Origin: Candidatus Bathyarchaeota archaeon
GTDB taxonomy: Archaea > Thermoproteota > Bathyarchaeia > Bathyarchaeales > DTEX01
Direction of reading: 5' to 3'
NCBI GenBank assembly: GCA_003601695.1
Contig: PIYH01000060.1
Coordinates: 1 to 7,963 of the forward strand
DNA: 7,963 nt
Position numbers and translations under genes: made by a program. Within the stretch, counting starts at the first letter, position 1. Each line of letters opens with the position of its first letter. This document shows, piece by piece, positions 7,178 to 7,963 of this stretch. Below the pieces are notes generated by a model. It had not been told where the DNA came from. It ran no database searches and saw nothing but the letters and a program-made list of their open reading frames with translations.

Positions 7178-7311
7178 ATGAGACAAGAAAATAGACTAAT
7201 ACTCCTATATTATGAATTCGGATACTGTTTTGCTCCTAATCCTTTTCATGATACATGCACTTTAGCACATGTAAACCGACAATAAGGCGGCTGACAGTCT
7301 GCCGTATATGA
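7178..7311 (+). pseudogene. Nmad2-like (nucleotide modification-associated) N-terminal remnant, frameshifted
   Basis: From ATG 7178 the frame reads MRQENRLILLYYEFGY, then CFAPNPFHDTCTLAHVNRQ and a TAA at 7283. Shifting back one base at 7282 continues with IRRLTVCRI to a TGA at 7309. The string FAPNPF-x3-CTLA followed by IRR recalls the N-terminus of the Nmad2 family, where I remember a pattern of the type APNPF-x2-x-CTLA-x-CKP-x-IRR. This family is predicted from genome context to act in DNA base modification, often in phages and mobile elements. The match spans only about 40 residues and requires one missing base, and the rest of the domain (usually well over 100 residues) is not readable, although LIDHPWYP in the first frame near 7330-7355 might be a worn C-terminal piece. 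I judge it a non-functional remnant. The family call rests on memory of the motif. Confidence 0.45.
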
Positions 7312-7451
7312 TGAAAGATGCTTTCTTATTGATCATCCATGGTATCCCCTAGAGCCTAGAAGGAGCAACGTAATGTTCATATTCCTCATGATAGAGTAAG
7401 TATTATCGGCGAAGTGAATCTTTATGGTTCTCTCTGACAGGGAGAAAGTGA

Positions 7452-7604
7452 ATGAGATTATATCACGCATTTCTAAGGATGCCTGGTGTAGACTGCGTTG
7501 AGGCTAGAGGATGCTTCACAAGTATGTCTGTAAAGGTAAGTGTGATTACTCGTTTTTACGTAACTTGTTATGTAACTCTTCCTTGTAAGGTTCCAAGGAA
7601 GTGA
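7452..7604 (+). CDS. Small hypothetical ORF, 50 residues
   Basis: ATG 7452 opens a 50-codon frame ending in TGA at 7602-7604. It is preceded by GGAG at 7441-7444, seven bases before the ATG, and its stop overlaps the GTG at 7601 of the next frame (GTGA), an arrangement typical of coupled genes. The product begins MRLYHAFLRMPGVDCVEARG, is rich in Val, Cys and Thr, and has no motif or clear membrane segment that I recognise. It sits among degraded sequence, so it may be a chance frame or part of a broken gene. Existence as a gene is uncertain and no function can be proposed. Confidence 0.22.
   Translation: MRLYHAFLRMPGVDCVEARGCFTSMSVKVSVITRFYVTCYVTLPCKVPRK
7578..7601 (+). repeat. Perfect 8-bp inverted repeat with 8-base loop
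   Basis: CTTCCTTG (7578-7585) and CAAGGAAG (7594-7601) can form a hairpin ending at the GTG of the membrane protein frame, five bases before its GGAGG (7606-7610). It could affect translation initiation, but a stem this size is expected by chance once or twice in 8 kb. Confidence 0.4.
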
Positions 7605-7963
7605 AGGAGGATATGACGTTTACTGCTCAATTACTTACTTTACTTGTTTTTATCTCTTTGCTCTTTATTAGTATTGCTTACTTTATGTACTTGCAGCTGA
7701 TCCGTCCCTCACTAAGACCTAGACATGGTAGCATAGAAAGATTTTCTCTGACCAAAGCGAACAACTACACTTTCCATATTCCTTGATCCGCCGATTCTAG
7801 ACTTCACTTAGCGCTTCAAGCTAATGATGCAGTTAAACTCTATGTGAATGATGAGTATATATGTGATTGCTAACAGTACGATCTTGTCATAGAATCAGGC
7901 AAAGAAGCCATTATCGTGTTAAGATCAGCATCTCCAATCTTCGGAAAATTCACAGCACAGCAG
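7601..7963 (+). pseudogene. Membrane-anchored extracytoplasmic protein, broken by two stops, 3'-partial
   Basis: From GTG 7601 or ATG 7613 the frame encodes a short N-terminus, one hydrophobic segment (LLTLLVFISLLFISIAYFMY, about residues 11-30) and a polar region: RPSLRPRHGSIERFSLTKAN, then NYTFHIP. TGA at 7784-7786 interrupts, but the same frame continues with SADSRLHLALQANDAVKLYV and NDEYICDC to a TAA at 7871-7873, and then QYDLVIESGKEAIIVLRSAS to the window edge. The regular alternating hydrophobic pattern on both sides of the stops argues that this was one beta-rich domain exposed outside the cell and held by a signal anchor. I do not recognise the family. The GGAGG at 7606-7610 is two bases from ATG 7613, rather close. 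Two stops make a pseudogene the simplest reading; sequencing error at both sites is less likely but possible. The 3' end lies outside the window. Confidence 0.6.

Noticed and set aside
7252..7273. Inverted repeat TACATG/CATGTA with a 10-base loop
   Set aside because: Six base pairs inside the Nmad2-like remnant; expected by chance and explained by the coding pattern.
7369..7437. Short + strand frame containing VSIIGEVNLYGSL
   Set aside because: It faintly recalls a small archaeal/phage domain with GEV-x-LWG, but it has no start, ends after about 22 codons, and the continuation is not recognisable.

Overview
The window looks archaeal, most likely a thermophilic member of the Thermoproteota or a related lineage. 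The grounds are a split glycine decarboxylase of archaeal type, an AcoX/COG3199-family kinase, many AGA/AGG arginine codons, Shine-Dalgarno sites of the GGAGGTGATC type, T/A-rich promoter-like boxes, and a tRNA-Leu without encoded CCA. The exact phylum cannot be fixed from these bases.

Left end (1-984): the 3' part of a family 2 glycosyltransferase resembling dolichyl-phosphate glucosyltransferase (Alg5/DPM1 type). It is interrupted by an in-frame TAA at the serine codon of its conserved GSRAH motif. About 360 bp of gene-less DNA follows.

Centre (985-6668): an intact block of five genes. On the + strand a putative ATP-NAD kinase (AcoX/COG3199) is followed by gcvPA and gcvPB, the two subunits of glycine decarboxylase (P-protein). 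On the - strand lie gcvH (lipoyl carrier) and gcvT (aminomethyltransferase), converging on gcvPB with no base between the two stop codons. Together they supply the P, H and T proteins of the glycine cleavage system: PA/PB decarboxylates glycine and loads the aminomethyl group on the lipoyl arm of H, and T transfers the one-carbon unit to a folate-type carrier. The L-protein (dihydrolipoamide dehydrogenase) and lipoate-attachment enzymes are not in the window.

Right end (6669-7963): a well-formed tRNA-Leu(UAG) on the + strand, then about 1 kb of low-coding, apparently decaying DNA. It contains a short Nmad2-like fragment (putative nucleotide-modification domain) with a frameshift and stops, a 50-codon ORF of unknown nature, and a membrane-anchored secreted-type protein whose frame is broken by TGA and TAA and runs off the edge. 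The contrast between an intact metabolic core and damaged flanks, with the right-hand damage just downstream of a tRNA gene, is the most notable large-scale feature. I see no CRISPR array, insertion sequence or other complete mobile element.
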